Assembly: GCF_007655135.1 (NCBI RefSeq)
Contig: NC_045127.1
Span: 26,516,199 to 26,580,198 of the forward strand
Direction: 5' to 3'
Source of the DNA: Punica granatum
Taxonomy: Eukaryota; Streptophyta; Magnoliopsida; Myrtales; Lythraceae
DNA: 64,000 bases
The notes beneath the pieces are model-generated. The model worked only from the letters and a program-made list of their open reading frames with translations. It was not told the DNA's origin and did no database searches. Shown here piece by piece: positions 22,081 through 34,084 of this stretch. The translations under genes were made by a program, and so were the position numbers. The stretch's first letter is position 1. Each line of letters starts with the position of its first letter.

Positions 22081-22818
22081 GAACTTGCGGTGCAAGAAAT
22101 TAAACTCGCACGGGTTAGCAGACCCAGCAAGGTTGCAAGAGGCACGAGCGAGGTTGCCTGGCGAACTTGCGGCGCAAGAAATTAAACTCGCATCTGTTAG
22201 CAGACCCGCCAAGGTTGCAGGAGGCAGGAGCGAGGTGGCTCGGCGAACTTACGGTGCAAGAAAGTAAGATCGCACAGGTTAGCAGACCAGGCAAGGTTGC
22301 AAGAGGCACGAGCGAGGTGGCTCGGCGAACTTGCAGTGCAAGAAAGCTACCTCGCACGGATTAGCAAACCCGGCAAGGTTCCAAGAGGCACGAGCGAGGT
22401 GGCACGGCGAACCTGCGGTGCAGGAAGGTTAGCTCGAACGGGTTAGCAGACCCGGCAAGGTTGCAAGAGGCACAAGCGAGGTGGTTCGGCGAACATGCGG
22501 TGCATGAAAGTTAGGTCGAACGGGTTAGCAGACCCGGCAAGGTTGCCAGAGGATCGAGCGAGGTGGCTCGGCGAACTTGCGGTGCACGAAAGGAAACTCG
22601 CACGGGTTAGCAGACCCCGCAAGGTTGCAGGAGGCACGAGCGAGGTTGCCCGGCGAACTTGCGGCGCAAGAAATTAAACTCGCATCTGTTAGCAGACCCG
22701 CCAAGGTTGCAGGAGGCAGGAGCGAGGTGGCTCGGCGAACTTACGGTGCAAGAAAGTAAGCTCGCACAAGTTAGCAGGCCGGGCAAGGTTGCAAGAGGCA
22801 CGAGGGAGGTGGCTCGGC
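22081..22818. repeat. Contracted HOR-A unit with hybrid monomer (738 bp)
   Basis: Order is slots 1-7, then a second slot 2 (22,655), then a hybrid at 22,737 that starts as slot 3 (GAACTTACGG) and ends as slot 10 (CACAAGTTAGCAGGCC, GAGGGAGG). Exactly nine monomers of 82 bp. The first eight monomers are repeated at 26,424. Confidence 0.92.
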
Positions 22819-23637
22819 GAACTTGCGGTGCAAGAAATTAAACTCGCACGGGTTAGCAGACCCAGCAAGGTTGCAAGAGGCACGAGCGAGGTTGCCTGGC
22901 GAACTTGCGGCGCAAGAAATTAAACTCGCATCTGTTAGCAGACCCGCCAAGGTTGCAGGAGGCAGGAGCGAGGTGGCTCGGCGAACTTACGGTGCAAGAA
23001 AGTAAGCTCGCACAGGTTAGCAGACCAGGCAAGGTTGCAAGAGGCACGAGCGAGGTGGCTCGGCGAACTTGCGGTGCAAGAAAGCTACCTCGCACGGATT
23101 AGCAAACCCGGCAAGGTTCCAAGAGGCACGAGCGAGGTGGCACGGCGAACCTGCGGTGCAGGAAGGTTAGCTCGAACGGGTTAGCAGACCCGGCAAGGTT
23201 GCAAGAGGCACAAGCGAGGTGGTTCGGCGAACATGCGGTGCATGAAAGTTAGGTCGAACGGGTTAGCAGACCCGGCAAGGTTGCCAGAGGATCGAGCGAG
23301 GTGGCTCGGCGAACTTGCGGTGCACGAAAGGAAACTCGCACGGGTTAGCAGACCCCGCAAGGTTGCAGGAGGCACGAGCGAGGTTGCCCGGCGAACTTGC
23401 GGCGCAAGAAATTAAACTCGCATCGGTTAGCCGAGCCAGCAAGGTTGCAAGAGGCACGAGGGAGGTGGCTCGGCGAATTGCGAAGCAGGAAAGTATAGTC
23501 GGACGGTCTAGCAGACCCGGCAAGGTTGCAAGAGGCACGAGCGAGGTGGCTCGGCAAACTTGCGGTGCAAGAAAGTAAGCTCGCACAAGTTAGCAGGCCG
23601 GGCAAGGTTGCAAGACGCACGAGGGAGGTGGCTCGGC
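22819..23637. repeat. Contracted HOR-A unit, slots 1-10 (819 bp)
   Basis: Slots 1-10 in order (9 x 82 + 81), then directly slot 1 of the next unit. Slots 11-15 are absent. Confidence 0.93.
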
Positions 23638-25030
23638 GAACTTGCGGTGCAAGAAATTAAACTCGCACGGGTTAGCAGACCCAGCAAGGTTGCAAGAGGC
23701 ACGAGCGAGGTTGCCTGGCGAACTTGCGGCGCAAGAAATTAAACTCGCATCTGTTAGCAGACCCGCCAAGGTTGCAGGAGGCAGGAGCGAGGTGGCTCGG
23801 CGAACTTACGGTGCAAGAAAGTAAGCTCGCACAGGTTAGCAGACCGGGCAAGGTTGCAAGAGGCACGAGCGAGGTGGCTCGGCGAACTTGCGGTGCAAGA
23901 AAGCTACCTCGCACGGATTAGCAAACCCGGCAAGGTTCCAAGAGGCACGAGCGAGGTGGCTCGGCGAACCTGCGGTGCAAGAAGGTTAGCTCGAACGGGG
24001 TTAGCAGACCCGGCAAGGTTGCAAGAGGCACGAGCAAGGTGGTTCGGCGAACATGCGGTGCATGAAAGTTAGGTCGAACAGGTTAGCAGACCCGGCAAGG
24101 TTGCAAGAGGATCGAGCGAGGTGGCTCGGCGAACTTGCGGTGCACGAAAGTAAACTCGCACGGGTTTGCAGACCCCGCAAGGTTGCAGGAGGCACGAGCG
24201 AGGTTGCCCGGCGAACTTGCGGCGCAAGAAATTAAACTCGCATCTGCTAGCCGAGCCAGCAAGGTTGCAAGAGGCACTAGCGAGGTGGCTCGGCGAATTG
24301 CGAAGCAGGAAAGTATACTCGGACGGGCTAGCAGACCCGGCAAGGTTGCAAGAGGCACGAGCGAGGTCTCCTGGCGAACTTGCGGCGCAAGAAATAAAAC
24401 TCGCATCTGTTAGCAGACCCGCCAAGGTTGCAAGAGGCAGGAGCGAGGTGGCTCGGCGAACTTACGGTGCAAGAAAGTAAGCTCGCACAGGTTAGCAGAT
24501 CGGGCAAGGTTGCAAGAGGCACGAGCGAGGTGGCTCGGCGAACCTGCGGTGCAGGAAGGTTAGCTCGAACGGGTTAGCAGACCCGGCAAGGTTGCAAGAG
24601 GCACGAGCGAGGTGGTTCGGCGAACATGCGGTGCATGAAAGTTAGGTCGAACGGGTTAGCAGACCCGGCAAGGTTGCCAGAGGATCGAGCGAGGTGGCTC
24701 GGGGAACTTGCGGTGCACGAAAGGAAACTCGCACGGGTTAGCAGACCCCGCAAGGTTGCAGGAGGCACGAGCGAGGTTGCCCGGCGAACTTGCGGCGCAA
24801 GAAATTAAACTCGCATCGGTTAGCCGAGCCAGCAAGGTTGCAAGAGGCACGAGCGAGGTGGCTCGGCGAATTGCGAAGCAGGAAAGTATAGTCGGACGGG
24901 CTAGCAGACCCGGCAAGGTTGCAAGAGGCACGAGCGAGGTGGCTCGGCAAACTTGCGGTGCAAGAAAGTAAGCTCGCACAAGTTAGCAGGCCGGGCAAGG
25001 TTGCAAGAGGCACGAGGGAGGTGGCTCGGC
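23638..25030. repeat. Compound HOR unit, 17 monomers (1,393 bp), copy 1
   Basis: Order is slots 1-9, then 2, 3, 5, 6, 7, 8, 9, 10. It is a fusion of a slots 1-9 run with a second slots 2-10 run lacking slot 4. Slot 5 is 83 bp in the first half and 82 bp in the second, so the halves come from different lineages. Repeated at 25,031. Confidence 0.92.
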
Positions 25031-26423
25031 GAACTTGCGGTGCAAGAAATTAAACTCGCACGGGTTAGCAGACCCAGCAAGGTTGCAAGAGGCACGAGCG
25101 AGGTTGCCTGGCGAACTTGCGGCGCAAGAAATTAAACTCGCATCTGTTAGCAGACCCGCCAAGGTTGCAGGAGGCAGGAGCGAGGTGGCTCGGCGAACTT
25201 ACGGTGCAAGAAAGTAAGCTCGCACAGGTTAGCAGACCGGGCAAGGTTGCAAGAGGCACGAGCGAGGTGGCTCGGCGAACTTGTGGTGCAAGAAAGCTAC
25301 CTCGCACGGATTAGCAAACCCGGCAAGGTTCCAAGAGGCACGAGCGAGGTGGCTCGGCGAACCTGCGGTGCAGGAAGGTTAGCTCGAACGGGGTTAGCAG
25401 ACCCGGCAAGGTTGCAAGAGGCACGAGCGAGGTGGTTCGGCGAACATGCGGTGCATGAAAGTTAGGTCGAACAGGTTAGCAGACCCGGCAAGGTTGCAAG
25501 AGGATCGAGCGAGGTGGCTCGGCGAACTTGCGGTGCACGAAAGTAAACTCGCACGGGTTAGCAGACCCCGCAAGGTTGCAGGAGGCACGAGCGAGGTTGC
25601 CCGGCGAACTTGCGGCGCAAGAAATTAAACTCGCATCGGCTAGCCGAGCCAGCAAGGTTGCAAGAGGCACGAGCGAGGTGGCTCGGCGAATTGCGAAGCA
25701 GGAAAGTATACTCGGACGGGCTAGCAGACCCGGCAAGGTTGCAAGAGGCACGAGCGAGGTCGCCTGGCGAACTTGCTGCGCAAGAAATAAAACTCGCATC
25801 TGTTAGCAGACCCGCCAAGGTTGCAAGAGGCAAGAGCGAGGTGGCTCGGCGAACTTACGGTGCAAGAAAGTAAGCTCGCACAGGTTAGCAGATCGGGCAA
25901 GGTTGCAAGAGGCACGAGCGAGGTGGCTCGGCAAACCTGCGGTGCAGGAAGGTTAGCTCGAACGGGTTAGCAGACCCGGCAAGGTTGCAAGAGGCACGAG
26001 CGAGGTGGTTCGGCGAACATGCGGTGCATGAAAGTTAGGTCGAACGGGTTAGCAGACCCGGCAAGGTTGCCAGAGGATCGAGGTTGGTGGCTCGGCGAAC
26101 TTGCGGTGCACGAAAGGAAACTCGCACGGGTTAGCAGACCCCGCAAGGTTGCAGGAGGCACGAGCGAGGTTGCCCGGCGAACTTGCGGCGCAAGAAATTA
26201 AACTCGCATCGGTTAGCCGAGCCAGCAAGGTTGCAAGAGGCACGAGCGAGGTGGCTCGGCGAATTGCGAAGCAGGAAAGTATAGTCGGACGGGCTAGCAG
26301 ACCCGGCAAGGTTGCAAGAGGCACGAGCGAGGTGGCTCGGCAAACTTGCGGTGCAAGAAAGTAAGCTCGCACAAGTTAGCAGGCCGGGCAAGGTTGCAAG
26401 AGGCACGAGGGAGGTGGCTCGGC
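25031..26423. repeat. Compound HOR unit, 17 monomers (1,393 bp), copy 2
   Basis: Same 17-monomer order and identical length as the preceding unit, with scattered substitutions (for example GTTGCTGCGCAAG near 25,772 and GGTTGGTGG near 26,080). A third, indel-bearing copy is at 28,224-29,609. Confidence 0.92.
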
Positions 26424-28223
26424 GAACTTGCGGTGCAAGAAATTAAACTCGCACGGGTTAGCAGACCCAGCAAGGTTGCAAGAGGCACGAGCGAGGTTGC
26501 CTGGCGAACTTGCGGCGCAAGAAATTAAACTCGCATCTGTTAGCAGACCCGCCAAGGTTGCAGGAGGCAGGAGCGAGGTGGCTCGGCGAACTTACGGTGC
26601 AAGAAAGTAAGATCGCACAGGTTAGCAGACCAGGCAAGGTTGCAAGAGGCACGAGCGAGGTGGCTCGGCGAACTTGCAGTGCAAGAAAGCTACCTCGCAC
26701 GGATTAGCAAACCCGGCAAGGTTCCAAGAGGCACGAGCGAGGTGGCACGGCGAACCTGCGGTGCAGGAAGGTTAGCTCGAACGGGTTAGCAGACCCGGCA
26801 AGGTTGCAAGAGGCACAAGCGAGGTGGTTCGGCGAACATGCGGTGCATGAAAGTTAGGTCGAACGGGTTAGCAGACCCGGCAAGGTTGCCAGAGGATCGA
26901 GCGAGGTGGCTCGGCGAACTTGCGGTGCACGAAAGGAAACTCGCACGGGTTAGCAGACCCCGCAAGGTTGCAGGAGGCACGAGCGAGGTTGCCCGGCGAA
27001 CTTGCGGCGCAAGAAATTAAACTCGCATCTGTTAGCAGACCCGCCAAGGTTGCAGGAGGCAGGAGCGAGGTGGCTCGGCGAACTTACGGTGCAAGAAAGT
27101 AAGCTCGCACAGGTTAGCAGACCGGGCAAGGTTGCAAGAGGCACGAGCGAGGTGGCTCGGCGAACTTGCGGTGCAAGAAAGCTACCTCGCACGGATTAGC
27201 AAACCCGGCAAGGTTCCAAGAGGCACGAGCGAGGTGGCTCGGCGAACCTGCGGTGCAGGAAGGTTAGCTCGAACGGGGTTAGCAGACCCGGCAAGGTTGC
27301 AAGAGGCACGAGCAAGGTGGTTCGGCGAACATGCGGTGCATGAAAGTTAGGTCGAACAGGTTAGCAGACCCGGCAAGGTTGCAAGAGGATCGAGCGAGGT
27401 GGCTCGGCGAACTTGCTGTGCACGAAAGTAAACTCGCACGGGTTAGCAGACCCCGCAAGGTTGCAAGAGGCACGAGCGAGGTGGCTCGGCGAATTGCGAA
27501 GCAGGAAAGTATACTCGGACGGGCTAGCAGACCCGGCAAGGTTGCAAGAGGCACGAGCGAGGTCTCCTGGCGAACTTGCGGCGCAAGAAATAAAACTCGC
27601 ATCTGTTAGCAGACCCGCCAAGGTTGCAAGAGGCAGGAGCGAGGTGGCTCGGCGAACTTACGGTGCAAGAAAGTAAGCTCGCACAGGTTAGCAGATCGGG
27701 CATGGTTGCAAGAGGCACGAGCGAGGTGGCTCGGCGAACCTGCGGTGCAGGAAGGTTAGCTCGAACGGGTTAGCAGACCCGGCAAGGTTGCAAGAGGCAC
27801 GAGCGAGGTGGTTCGGCGAACATGCGGTGCATGAAAGTTAGGTCGAACGGGTTAGCAGACCCGGCAAGGTTGCCAGAGGATCGAGCGAGGTGGCTCTGCG
27901 AACTTGCGGTGCACGAAAGGAAACTCGCACGGGTTAGCAGACCCCGCAAGGTTAAAGGAGGCACGAGCGAGGTTGCCCGGCGAACTTGCGGCGCAAGAAT
28001 TAAACTCGCATCGGTTAGCCGAGCCAGCAAGGTTGCAAGAAGCACGAGCGAGGTGGCTCGGCGAATTGCGAAGCAGGAAGTATAGTCGGACGGGCTAGCA
28101 GACCCGGCAAGGTTGCAAGAGGCACGAGCGAGGTGGCTCGGCAAACTTGCGGTGCAAGAAAGTAAGCTCGCACAAGTTAGCAGCCGGGCAAGGTTGCAAG
28201 AGGCACGAGGGAGGTGGCTCGGC
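26424..28223. repeat. Recombined HOR-A derivative (1,800 bp)
   Basis: Begins as a copy of 22,081-22,737 (offset 4,343), sharing the rare GTAAGATCGCACAGG of slot 3. From about 27,080 it switches to a run matching about 23,802-24,131 (offset about 3,278), sharing GAGCAAGGTGGTTCGG. Slot 8 is skipped after 27,409. Small deletions begin near 27,950. Confidence 0.88.
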
Positions 28224-29609
28224 GAACTTGCGGTGCAAGAAATTAAACTCGCACGGGTTAGCAGACCCAGCAAGGTTGCAAGAGGCACGAGCGAGGTTGC
28301 CTGGCGAACTTGCGGCGCAAGAAATTAAACTCGCATCTGTTAGCAGACCCGCCAGGGTTGCAGGAGGCAGGAGCGAGGTGGCTCGGCGAACTTACGGTGC
28401 AAGAAAGTAAGCTCGCACAGGTTAGCAGACCGGGCAAGGTTGCAAGAGGCACGAGCGAGGTGGCTCGGCGAACTTGTGGTGCAAGAAAGCTACCTCGCAC
28501 GGATTAGCAAACCCGGCAAGGTTCCAAGAGGCACGAGCGAGGTGGCTCGGCGAACCTGCGGTGCAGGAAGGTTAGCTCGAACGGGGTTAGCAGACCCGGC
28601 AAGGTTGCAAGAGGCACGAGCGAGGTGGTTCGGCGAACATGCGGTGCATGAAAGTTAGGTCGAACAGGTTAGCAGACCCGGCAAGGTTGCAAGAGGATCG
28701 AGCGAGGTGGCTCGACGAACTTGCGGTGCACGAAAGTAAACTCGCACGGGTTAGCAGACCCCGCAAGGTTGCAGGAGGCACGAGCGAGGTTGCCCGGCGA
28801 ACTTGCGGCGCAAGAAATTAAACTCGCATCGGCTAGCCGAGCCAGCAAGGTTGCAAGAGGCACGAGCGAGGTGGCTCGGCGAATTGCGAAGCAGGAAAGT
28901 ATACTCGGACAGGCTAGCAGACCCGGCAAGGTTGCAAGAGGCACGAGCGAGGTCGCCTGGCGAACTTGCGGCGCAAGAAATAAAACTCGCATCTGTTAGC
29001 AGACCCGCCAAGGTTGCAAGAGGCAGGAGCGAGGTGGCTCGGCGAACTTACGGTGCAAGAAAGTAAGCTCGCACAGGTTAGCAGATCGGGCAAGGTTGCA
29101 AGAGGCACGAGCGAGGTGGCTCGGCGAACCTGCGGTGCAGGAAGGTTAGCTCGAACGGGTAGCAGACCCGGCAAGGTTGCAAGAGGCACGAGCGAGGTGG
29201 TTCGGCGACATGCGGTGCATGAAAGTTAGTCGAACGGGTTAGCAGACCCGGCAAGGTTGCCAGAGGATCGAGCGAGGTGGCTCGGCGAACTTGCGGTGCA
29301 CGAAAGGAAACTCGCACGGGTTAGCAGGCCCCGCAAGGTTGCAGGAGGCACGAGCGAGGTTGCCCGGCGAATTGCGGCGCAAGAAATTAAACTCGCATCG
29401 GTTAGCCGAGCCAGCAAGGTTGCAAGAGGCACGGAGCGAGGTGGCTCGGCGAATTGCGAAGCAGGAAAGTATAGTCGGACGGGCTAGCAGACCCGGCAAG
29501 GTTGCAAGAGGCACGAGCGAGGTGGCTCGGCAAACTTGCGGGGCAAGAAAGTAAGCTCGCACAAGTTAGCGGCCGGGCAAGGTTGCAAGAGGCACGAGGG
29601 AGGGGAGGC
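28224..29609. repeat. Compound HOR unit, copy 3, with indels (1,386 bp)
   Basis: Same order as the 1,393-bp units. The first half carries the marks of 21,345-22,080 (offset 6,963). Single-base indels appear from about 29,157 onward, for example GGCGACATGCGG and GAAAGTTAGTCG. Confidence 0.85.
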
Positions 29610-31660
29610 GAACTTGCGGTGCAAGAAATTAAACTCGCACGGGTTAGCAGACCCAGCAAGGTTGCAAGAGGCACGAGCGAGGTTGCCTGGCGAACTTGCG
29701 GCGCAAGAAAATTAAACTCGCATCTGTTAGCAGACCCGCCAGGTTGCAGGAGGCAGGAGCGAGGTGGCTCGGCGAACTTACGGTGCAAGAAAGTAAGCTC
29801 GCACAGGTTAGCAGACCGGGCAAGGTTGCAAGAGGCACGAGCGAGGTGGCTCGGGCGAACTTGTGGTGCAAGAAAACTACTCGCACGGATTAGCAAACCG
29901 GCAAGGTTCCAAGAGGCACGAGCGAGGTGGCTCGGCGAACCTGCGGTGCAGGAAGGTTAGCTCGAAAGGGGTTAGCAGACCCGGCAAGGTTGCAAGAGGC
30001 ACGAGCGAGGTGGTTCGGCGAACATGCGGCATGAAAGTTAGGTCGAACAGGTTAGCAGACCCGGCAAGGTTGCAAGAGGATCGAGCGAGGTGGCTCGGCG
30101 AACTTGCGGTGCACGAAAGTAAACTCGCACGGGTTAGCAGACCCCGCAAGGTTGCAGGAGGCACGAGCGAGGTTGCCCGGCGAACTTGCGCGCAAGAAAT
30201 TAAACTCGCATCGGCTAAGCCGAGCCAGCAAGGTTGCAAGAGGCACGAGCGAGGTGGCTCGGCGAATTGCGAAGCAGGAAAGTATACTCGGACGGGCTAG
30301 CAGACCGGCAAGGTTGCAAGAGGCACGAGCGAGGTGGCTCGGCAAACTTGCGGTGCAAGAAAGTAAGCTCGCACAGTTAGCAGGCCGGGCAAGGTTGCAA
30401 GAGGCACGAGGGAGGTGGCTCGGCGAACTTGCGGTGCAAGAAAGCAACCTCGCACAGCTTAGCACACACAGGAGGTTCCAAGAGGCACGAGCGAGGTGGC
30501 TCGCCGAACTTGCTGTGCTGGAAAGAATCTCGCACGGGTTAGCAGACCCGACAGGGTTCCAAGAGGCACGAACGAGATGGTTCTTGAACTTGCGGTGCAG
30601 GAAAGTAAACTCGCACGGGTTACCAGACCCGGCATGGTTGCAAGAGGCACGAACGAGGTGCGTAGGCGAACTTGCGGAGGTCTGCAAGGTTGCAAGAGGC
30701 ACGAGCGAGGTCGCTCGGCGAACTTGCGGTGTAAGAAAGCTACCTCGCACGGATTAGCAAACCCGGCAAGGTTCCAAGAGGCACGAGCGAGGTGGCTCGG
30801 CGAACCTGCGGTGTAGGAAGGTTAGCTCGAACGGGTTAGCAGACCCGGCAAGGTTGCAAGAGGCACGAGCGAGGTGGTTCGGCGAACATGCGGTGCATGA
30901 AAGTTAGGTCGAACGGGTTAGCGACCCGGCAAGGTTGCAAGAGGATCGAGCGAGGTGGCTCGGCGAACTTGCGGTGCACGAAAGTAAACTCGCACGGGTT
31001 AGCAGACCCCGCAAGGTTGCAAGAGGCACGAGCGAGGTTGCCCGGCGAACTTGCGGCGCAAGAAATTAAACTCGCATCGGTTAGCCGAGCCAGCAAGGTG
31101 CGGCAGAGGCACGAGCGAGGTGGCTCGGCGAATTGCGAAGCAGGAAAGTATACTCGGACGGGCTACAGACCCGGCAAGGTTGCAAGAGGCACGAGCGAGG
31201 TGGCTCGCGCGAAAGGCGGTGCAAGAAGTAAGCTCGCACAAGTTAGCAGACCGGGCAAGGTTGCAAGAAGCACGAGGGAGGTGGCTCGGCGAACTTGCGG
31301 TGCAAGAAAGCAACCTCGCACAGCTTAGCTGACACAGCGAGGTTCCAAGAGCACGAGCGAGGTGGCTCGCCGAACTTGCTGTGCTGGAAAGTAATCTCGC
31401 ACGGGTTAGCAGACCCGATAGGGTTCCCAAGAGGCACAAACGAGATGGTTCTTGAACATGCGGTGCAGGAAAGTAAACTCACGGGTTACCAATCCCGGCA
31501 TGGTTGCAAGAGGCACGAACGAGGTGGGTAGGCGAACTTGCGGAGGTCTGCAAGGAGGCACAAGCGAGGTCGCTCGGCGAACTTGCGGTGTAAGAAAGTA
31601 AACTCGCACGGGTTAGTAGACCCTACAAGGTTGCAGGAGGCACGAGCGAGGTTGCTCGGC
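29610..31660. repeat. Two HOR-A units fused, indel-rich (2,051 bp)
   Basis: First unit: slots 1-15 with 52-bp slot 14 at 30,668. The following monomer at about 30,720 starts as slot 15 (GTGTAAGAAAG) and continues as slot 4 (CTACCTCGCACGG). Second unit: slots 5-15 with the 45-bp slot 14 at 31,534. Single-base gaps and insertions occur every few tens of bases, while the substitution pattern still matches clean copies. Confidence 0.82.
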
Positions 31661-32361
31661 GAACTTGCGGTGCAAGAAATTAAACTCGCACGGGTTAGCA
31701 GACCCAGCAAGGTTGCAAGGGGCACAAGCGAGGTCGCCTGGCGAACTTGCGCGCGCAAGAAATTAAACTCGCATCTGTTTAGCAGACCCGCCAAGGTTGC
31801 AAGAGGCAGGAGCGAGGTGGCTCGCGAACTTACGGTGCAAGAAAGTAAGCTCGCACAGGTTAGCAGACCGGGCAAGGTTGCAAGAGGCACGAGCGAGTTG
31901 GCTCGGCGAACCTGCGGTGCAGGAAGGTTAGCTCGAACGGGTTAGCAGACCCGGCAAGGTTGCAAGAGGCACGAGCGAGGTGGTTCGGCGAACTTGCGGT
32001 GCAAGAAAGCAACCTCGCACAGCTTAGCTGACACAGCGAGGTTCCAAGAGGCACGAGCGAGGTGGCTCGCCGAACTTGCTGTGCTGGAAAGTAATCTCGC
32101 ACAAGGGTTAGCAGACCGATAGGGTTCCAAGAGGCACGAACGAGATGGTTCTTGAACATGCGGTGCAGGAAAGTAAACTCGCACGGGTTACCAAACCCGG
32201 CATGGTTGCAAGAGGCACGAACGAGGTGGGTAGGCGAACTTGCGGAGGTCTGCAAGGAGGCACGAGCGAGGTCGCTCGGCGAACTTGCGGGTAAGAAAGT
32301 AAACTCGCACGGGTTAGTAGACCCCACAAGGTTGCAGGAGGCACGAGCGAGGTTGCTCGGC
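31661..32361. repeat. Contracted nine-monomer HOR-A unit, second copy (701 bp)
   Basis: Same slot order as 20,645-21,344 (1, 2, 3, 5, 11-15 with 45-bp slot 14 at 32,236), about 11 kb away, with a few indels (for example TGCGCGCGCAAG near 31,751 and CACAAGGGTTAG near 32,101). Confidence 0.88.
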
Positions 32362-34084
32362 GAACTTGCGGTGCAAGAAATTAAACTGCAGGGTTAGCAG
32401 ACCCAGCAAGGTTGCAAGAGGCACGAGCGAGGTCGCCTGGCGAACTTGCGGCGCAAGAAATTAAACTCGCATCTGTTAGCAGACCCGCCAAGGTTGCAAG
32501 AGGCAGGAGCGAGGTGGCTCGGCGAACTTACGGTGCAAGAAAGTAAGCTCGCACAGGTTAGCAGATCGGGCAAGGTTGCAAGAGGCACGAGCGAGGTGGC
32601 TCGGCGAACCTGCGGTGCAGGAAGGTTAGCTCGAACGGGTTAGCAGACCCGGCAAGGTTGCAAGAGGCACGAGCGAGGTGGTTCGGCGAACATGCGGTGC
32701 ATGAAAGTTAGGTCGAACGGGTTAGCAGACCCGGCAAGGTTGCCAGAGGATCGATTGAGGTGGCTCGGCGAACTTGCGGTGCACGAAAGGAAACTCGCAC
32801 GGGTTAGCAGACCCTGCAAGGTTGCAGGAGGCACGAGCGAGGTTGCCCGGCGAACTTGCGGCGCAAGAAATTAAACTCGCATCGGTTAGCCGAGCCAGCA
32901 AGGTTGCAAGAGGCACGAGCGAGGTGGCTCGGCGAATTGCGAAGCAGGAAAGTATACTCGGACGGACTAGCAGACCCGGCAAGGTTGCAAGAGGCACGAG
33001 CGAGGTTGCTCGGCAAACTTGCGGTGTAAGAAATTAAACTCGCATCTGTTAGCAGACCCGCCAAGGTTGCAAGAGGCACGAGCGAGCTGGCTCGGCAAAC
33101 TTGCGGTGCAAGAAAGCTACCTCGCACACATTAGCAAACCCGGCAAGGTTCCAAGAGGCACGAGCGAGGTGGCTCGGCGAACCTGCGGTGCAGGAAGGTT
33201 AGCACGAACGGGTTAGCAGACCCGGCAAGGTTGCAAGAGGCACGAGCGAGGTGGTTCGGCGAACATGCGGTGCATGAAAGTTAGGTCGAACGGGTTAGCA
33301 GACCCGGCAAGGTTGCCAGAGGATCGAGCGAGGTGGCCGGCGAACTTGCGGTGCACGAAGTGCAAGAACGCAAGGAGGAGTTAGACCCCGCAAGGTTTGC
33401 AGGAGGCACGAGCGAGGTTGCCCGGCGAACTTGCGGCGCAAGAAATTAAACTCGCATCGGTTAGCCGAGCCAGCAAGGTTGCAAGAGGCACGAGCGAGGT
33501 GGCTCGGCGAATTGCGAAGCAGGAAAGTATTACTCGGACGGGCTAGCAGACCCGGAAAGGTTGCAAGAGGCACGAACGAGGTGGCTCGGCGAACTGCGGT
33601 GCAAGAAAGTGGCTCGGCGAACTTGCGGTGCAAGAAAGTAAGCTCGCACAAGTTAGCAGGCCGGGCAAGGTTGCAAGAGGCACGAGGGAGGTGGCTCGGC
33701 AGACTTGCGGTGCAAGAAAGCAACCTCGCACAGCTTAGCAGACACAGTGAGGTTCCAAGAGCCACGAGCGAGGTGGCTTGCCGAACTTGCGGTGCTGGAA
33801 AGTAATCTCGCACGGGTTAGCAGACCCGATAGGGTTCCAAGAGGCACGAACGAGATGGTTCTTGAACTTGCGGTGCAGGAAAGTAAACTCGCACGGGTTT
33901 ACCACCAGACCCGGCATGGTTGCAAGAGGCACGAACGAGGTGGGTAGGCGAACTTGCGGAGGTCTGCAAGGTTGCAAGAGGCACGAGCGAGATGTCGCTC
34001 GGCGAACTTGCTGTGTAAGAAAGTAAACGCGCACGGTTAATAGACCCCGCAAGGTTGCAGGAGGCACGAGCGAGGTTGCTCGGC
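32362..34084. repeat. Recombined HOR-A derivative (1,723 bp)
   Basis: Slots 1, 2, 3, 5-9, a slot 10/slot 2 hybrid near 33,015, then slots 4-15 with 52-bp slot 14 at 33,950. Local damage includes a scrambled stretch near 33,350-33,385 and an abortive monomer near 33,590-33,615 where AAGAAAGTGGCTCGG joins two monomers. Confidence 0.8.
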
